From an uncultured Candidatus Saccharibacteria bacterium (lineage in GTDB: Bacteria > Patescibacteriota > Saccharimonadia > Saccharimonadales > HK-STAS-PATE-42), in NCBI GenBank assembly GCA_937871805.1, contig CALMQB010000002.1, positions 496,001 through 560,000 on the forward strand: a stretch of DNA of 64,000 bases, written 5' to 3'. The notes below the pieces were generated by a model. That model was not told where the DNA came from. It saw only the letters and a list, made by a program, of their open reading frames with translations, and did no database searches. Both the position numbers and the translations under genes were made by a program. Shown piece after piece: positions 61,002 to 64,000 of the stretch (position 1 is its first letter; the number at the start of each line of letters is the position of its first letter).

Positions 61002-62576
61002 ATGGCTGTAGGGGTCTGTTTTAAGAATATGTTTGTTATTGATGTGAAGAATTTGAGCTTTGGTTATGAGAGTTCCAACGCTAGCACCTTGAAGGATGGT
61101 CTAATTTTTGATAGTCTAGATCTGAGTCTTAAAAAGGGTGAGATCGCTGGGCTTGTTGGCCCGAATGGGTCTGGAAAAAGTACGCTAATCAATATTCTGA
61201 TTGGTGAAATTAAAAAGAATAGCTTAAAGAGTGGAACAGTTAAGGTTGGAGCTTTTAGTTATTTACCGCAGGAAGCGGAAGTAGATCATTTAGCTAATAA
61301 TCTGGAATGCTTTTTAGAACTTAAATTTAAAGATGAGCCTTGGCGGGTTGATTTGGCGCTAGATATCGCTGGCTTAAATGAGCTTATCGATTTTAAGTCC
61401 GGCCTAAAGGTTTCTAGTTTGAGTGGTGGTCAAAATACGAGACTCGCTTTGGGGGTGATTTTAGCTAGAGCAGATTATGATCAACCGGAAGTTTTAATTT
61501 TAGATGAGCCAACAAATAACTTGGATGTTGAGGGTCTAATTTGGCTTAAAGAATCTTTGCTTAAGTTTAGGTCTCAAGGTGGTGCAGTTCTAATTGCTAG
61601 CCATGATAGATCTTTTTTGGATGATTCAGTGGATAAGATTTTTGCGATTGAAGAAGGTAGACTGGCTGAATATGGAGGCGGATATTCATCCTATAGAGAG
61701 CAACTTAAAATTAAAAATAATTTTAAACTGAAGCGGTACGAAAGTTACATGGAAGTTAGAAAAAGCCTGGAGGTCAACATAGATGAAAATAGAAGATATG
61801 CTGATAAGGTGACTGGTGAAAGCTACGATAGAATTAAACACAGTATGCCTAAAGGGGCTTTTAATGGAAAAAAGAGGCGAGCTCAAGCTGGTCTAGGGAG
61901 AAAGATTGGAGCTACGCATTCGAAGCTTGAGCAGTTGGAAGAGGTGAAGCGGCCAAATAAAGATCCGGAAATTGATGTTCGGTTTGAGGCTCAGATTCCA
62001 AAAGCTAAGCTTATCTTTAAAATCGAGAGTGGTGGTAAGTCTTTTGGGTCTAAGTCTGTGTTCAAAAATTTAGATTTGGAGGTGCGAGGTCCGAGTAGAG
62101 TTTTGATTGCTGGTAAGAATGGTGCTGGTAAGTCTACCTTGCTAAATATTTTGGCTGGCAGGGACACCCTAAGTGGTGGAGACTCTCAAGCTGGGGAAGA
62201 TATCAATATTGGATATTTTAGTCAAGATGTTTATGGCTTGGACGATCATAAAAGTGCAGTTGAAGAATTAAGTTTAAGCGAAAAGAAGCTTTCCAGGTGT
62301 TATACGCTGTGTATTAAGATTGGGCTAGACAAAGAGTCTGCAGATAAAAAAATCGGAGATCTCTCAAGAGGCCAAAAAGCAAAGCTTGGCTTTGTTAAGC
62401 TGATGTTAAGCCAGCCAGAGGTTTTGATTTTGGATGAACCAACAAATCATCTGGATGTTTCAACCAAAGAAGCAATCGAAGAAGCTTTAGTTAAGTTTAA
62501 GGGTTGTTTGATTGTGGCAAGCCACGATAAGTATTTTGTGGACAAGCTAAAAATATCTAAAGCGGTTAAGCTTTAG
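61002..62576 (+). CDS. ABC-F family ATPase
   Basis: A 524-residue protein with two ABC domains. First: GPNGSGKST (~residue 54), LSGGQNTRLALGVIL and LILDEPTNNLDV. Linker with a charged helical segment (~residues 230-320). Second: GKNGAGKST, LSRGQKAKLGFVKLML and LILDEPTNHLDV. No membrane helix, as expected for ABC-F ribosome-acting factors. It may protect ribosomes from stalling or antibiotics; the linker is short. The start at 61002 or 61029 is uncertain. Confidence 0.93.
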   Translation: MAVGVCFKNMFVIDVKNLSFGYESSNASTLKDGLIFDSLDLSLKKGEIAGLVGPNGSGKSTLINILIGEIKKNSLKSGTVKVGAFSYLPQEAEVDHLANNLECFLELKFKDEPWRVDLALDIAGLNELIDFKSGLKVSSLSGGQNTRLALGVILARADYDQPEVLILDEPTNNLDVEGLIWLKESLLKFRSQGGAVLIASHDRSFLDDSVDKIFAIEEGRLAEYGGGYSSYREQLKIKNNFKLKRYESYMEVRKSLEVNIDENRRYADKVTGESYDRIKHSMPKGAFNGKKRRAQAGLGRKIGATHSKLEQLEEVKRPNKDPEIDVRFEAQIPKAKLIFKIESGGKSFGSKSVFKNLDLEVRGPSRVLIAGKNGAGKSTLLNILAGRDTLSGGDSQAGEDINIGYFSQDVYGLDDHKSAVEELSLSEKKLSRCYTLCIKIGLDKESADKKIGDLSRGQKAKLGFVKLMLSQPEVLILDEPTNHLDVSTKEAIEEALVKFKGCLIVASHDKYFVDKLKISKAVKL

Positions 62577-62599
62577 AGCTTCAGATGACGAGAATTTGG

Positions 62600-62605
62600 T
62601 ATACT
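62600..62605 (+). promoter_or_regulatory. -10 element, leaderless membrane protein
   Basis: TATACT with 11 bases to the ATG at 62617; the gap is filled by an AAACTTAA word. Confidence 0.55.
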
Positions 62606-62616
62606 TAAACTTAAGT

Positions 62617-62982
62617 ATGAAAGTAGAAAAAAAGAGCGGTAGAAAGACGAACTCTGATTTGTGGTTTTACAGCCTGGCCCTATTGAATGGTCTGGTTATG
62701 TTACTTAGCTTGGTTGCCGTTTTTATTCGGGCTAAATCATCTGATTTGAGGGTTCCGATAAGATTAGTAGCGGGGAATGAGTATGTTCAGGGGAGTTGGT
62801 GGAACGGCTACTTGATTCTGTTGGTTGTGTTTGGATTTGGGTTTGCGACGTTCATCTATTCTTTTAGATTGAAGAGGTTGGATAACCTTTATCGGAATGG
62901 TGTTTTATTGATTGGAGTTTGTGTGCAAATTATAGCTTTTGGTGTTTTGTTCAGAGTCGCAGGCTTAAGTTCTTTAATTTAA
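62617..62982 (+). CDS. Small membrane protein, three predicted helices
   Basis: About 121 residues from the ATG at 62617, chosen by the -10 spacing. Hydrophobic segments at ~15-40, ~65-85 and ~95-115. A polar loop with WWNGYL precedes the second. No family recognised. It ends 12 bases before a glycosyltransferase gene, so it may belong to a surface-polymer cluster. Confidence 0.75.
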   Translation: MKVEKKSGRKTNSDLWFYSLALLNGLVMLLSLVAVFIRAKSSDLRVPIRLVAGNEYVQGSWWNGYLILLVVFGFGFATFIYSFRLKRLDNLYRNGVLLIGVCVQIIAFGVLFRVAGLSSLI

Positions 62983-62994
62983 AAATCTTGATTG

Positions 62995-64000
62995 ATGAGT
63001 GACTCAAATATAAATTCTACACCTAGTCCTGTCTATTCAAATAAGCTAAGGCTTACGGACGAAGACCTTTCTAAGCTTGAAATAGACCTTGGAAAGCGCA
63101 GTAAGTTATATCGCTTCTGGGAGATAGTTCCAGGTTTTTTGAGTTACCTTGTAGTTGCGTTGCCGGTCATAGTTGGAATTTGGAGGGCTGATGTAGCAGG
63201 CTTTTTAATTTTACTGTTCATGCTTATTTGGTTCTTTAGAACAGTGATAATGGCATCAAAAGCTTTGAACACTTTGGCGATTATAAAATCTATAAAAGAT
63301 GTTGATTGGTGGAAACTACTTAATGAAGACTATTTCTCTGCTAGAGAAAAGCTCAATGAGCTTGAGAAAAAAAGAAGACTGAGTCGTTTAGACAAAATTA
63401 GGAAGAATTCTTTACTTAAGTTCAACTTCTCAAATGAAAAGAGCCTTGAACCAGAAGAGCTTATCCATGTGGTAATGGTTCCAATGTATAAAGAGTCATT
63501 TGAGGTAGTGAGAGATACGGTTTTAGCTGCGGTTAATCAGAACTATGATGTCAAAAATAAAGTCATACTTCAACTTTGTCCAGAAGCAAGGGCTAGAGAA
63601 TCAAACTTTGAAACAGTTGCTAAGCTTAAGAATGAATTCAGTAACTCATTCTTAAAGTTCATGGTGTCTGAGCATCCTGCGAATATGGAGGGAGAGATCG
63701 TTGGCAAGGGTGGGAACGTGGTTTGGGCGGCGGAAAGGCTGTGTGAAGAGCTTGGGAGGTTGAAGATAGATTTTGAAAGAGTGATGATCACGACGATGGA
63801 TGCAGATTCTATTATGGAAAAAGAATATTTGGCACATCTGAGCTATCTATATCTAATTAATCATGACCGGGACAATGCGAGCTATGAGCCATTGGCATTC
63901 TATACGAACAATATTTGGGATGCTCCAGCGCCAATGCGAATCTTGGCGGTAGGTAATAGTTTTTATACTTTGCTACAGGCCTCGAGACCGCACCTACAGA
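62995..64000 (+). CDS. Glycosyltransferase family 2-like, truncated by window edge
   Basis: An open frame from the ATG at 62995 to the window end (335 codons, no stop). N-terminal region with two membrane helices (~residues 50-90) and a helical region, then VVMVPMYKESFEVVRDTVLAAVNQNY, a GT-A nucleotide-sugar fold motif, GKGGNVVWAAERL, and ITTMDADSIM (DxD) as in GT2 enzymes. It likely builds a surface polysaccharide at the membrane. The acceptor is unknown. Confidence 0.85.
   Translation, partial: MSDSNINSTPSPVYSNKLRLTDEDLSKLEIDLGKRSKLYRFWEIVPGFLSYLVVALPVIVGIWRADVAGFLILLFMLIWFFRTVIMASKALNTLAIIKSIKDVDWWKLLNEDYFSAREKLNELEKKRRLSRLDKIRKNSLLKFNFSNEKSLEPEELIHVVMVPMYKESFEVVRDTVLAAVNQNYDVKNKVILQLCPEARARESNFETVAKLKNEFSNSFLKFMVSEHPANMEGEIVGKGGNVVWAAERLCEELGRLKIDFERVMITTMDADSIMEKEYLAHLSYLYLINHDRDNASYEPLAFYTNNIWDAPAPMRILAVGNSFYTLLQASRPHLQ

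Overview
The window looks like chromosome of a Patescibacteria (CPR) bacterium, most likely Saccharibacteria (TM7)-like. This rests on gene content, small single-domain versions of core proteins, about 40% GC by eye, a Gram-positive-type surface (LytR-CpsA-Psr protein, UppP, an adhesin with a TPSTG sorting-type tail), RNase J, and very short intergenic gaps. The table used is code 11: TAA and TAG dominate as stops, TGA is rare but real, and Trp is encoded by TGG. The organism assignment is inference; no rRNA gene is present.

Layout. 1-5.6 kb: left-edge membrane pair, ATP-cone protein, then HD hydrolase, RNase J and TsaD on the minus strand. 5.7-7.9 kb: orphan genes, including an ADP-ribosyltransferase-like candidate and a protein with a WhiB-type cysteine motif. 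7.9-22 kb: PNPase, S15, HtrA, LCP protein, signal peptidase, TruB and ParAB, interrupted by single orphan genes. 22-33 kb: a 701-aa repetitive membrane protein, then SigA, DnaG, ValS and UvrB; ValS is flanked by two islands of dispersed hairpin repeats. 33-55 kb: FtsK, a surface adhesin, YraN, NrnA-like, Def, CysS, SET protein, S6-SSB-S18-EF-P, a 2H phosphoesterase, a TlyA-like methylase, a 5'-3' exonuclease, YchF, a prepilin peptidase, methyltransferases, XerC/D, UppP, NDK, tRNA-Arg, a PH-domain protein, a parvulin-type chaperone and tRNA-Asp. 55.3-60.8 kb: an integrated element next to tRNA-Asp carrying a serine recombinase, structured RNA candidates, two HEPN-like genes, an HNH nuclease and membrane proteins. 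61-64 kb: an ABC-F ATPase behind an attenuator-like leader, a small membrane protein and a glycosyltransferase that runs off the window.

The most unusual genome-scale signal is an 8-10 bp word, core AAACTTAA/TTAAGTTT (often TTAAACTTAA). I count roughly 75 copies on both strands, in coding and intergenic DNA, against about 5-6 expected by base composition. It is missing from most orphan-gene tracts and from the whole integrated element. This is what a DNA uptake sequence or a genome-architecture motif would look like, and it separates resident from acquired DNA.

Other striking points: two genes interrupted by a single in-frame TGA about 3.5 kb apart; many genes with a -10 box only 5-12 nt before the ATG (leaderless mRNAs); two covarying tandem hairpin units and a terminated structured leader in the mobile element; a DnaG whose zinc ligands are all replaced.
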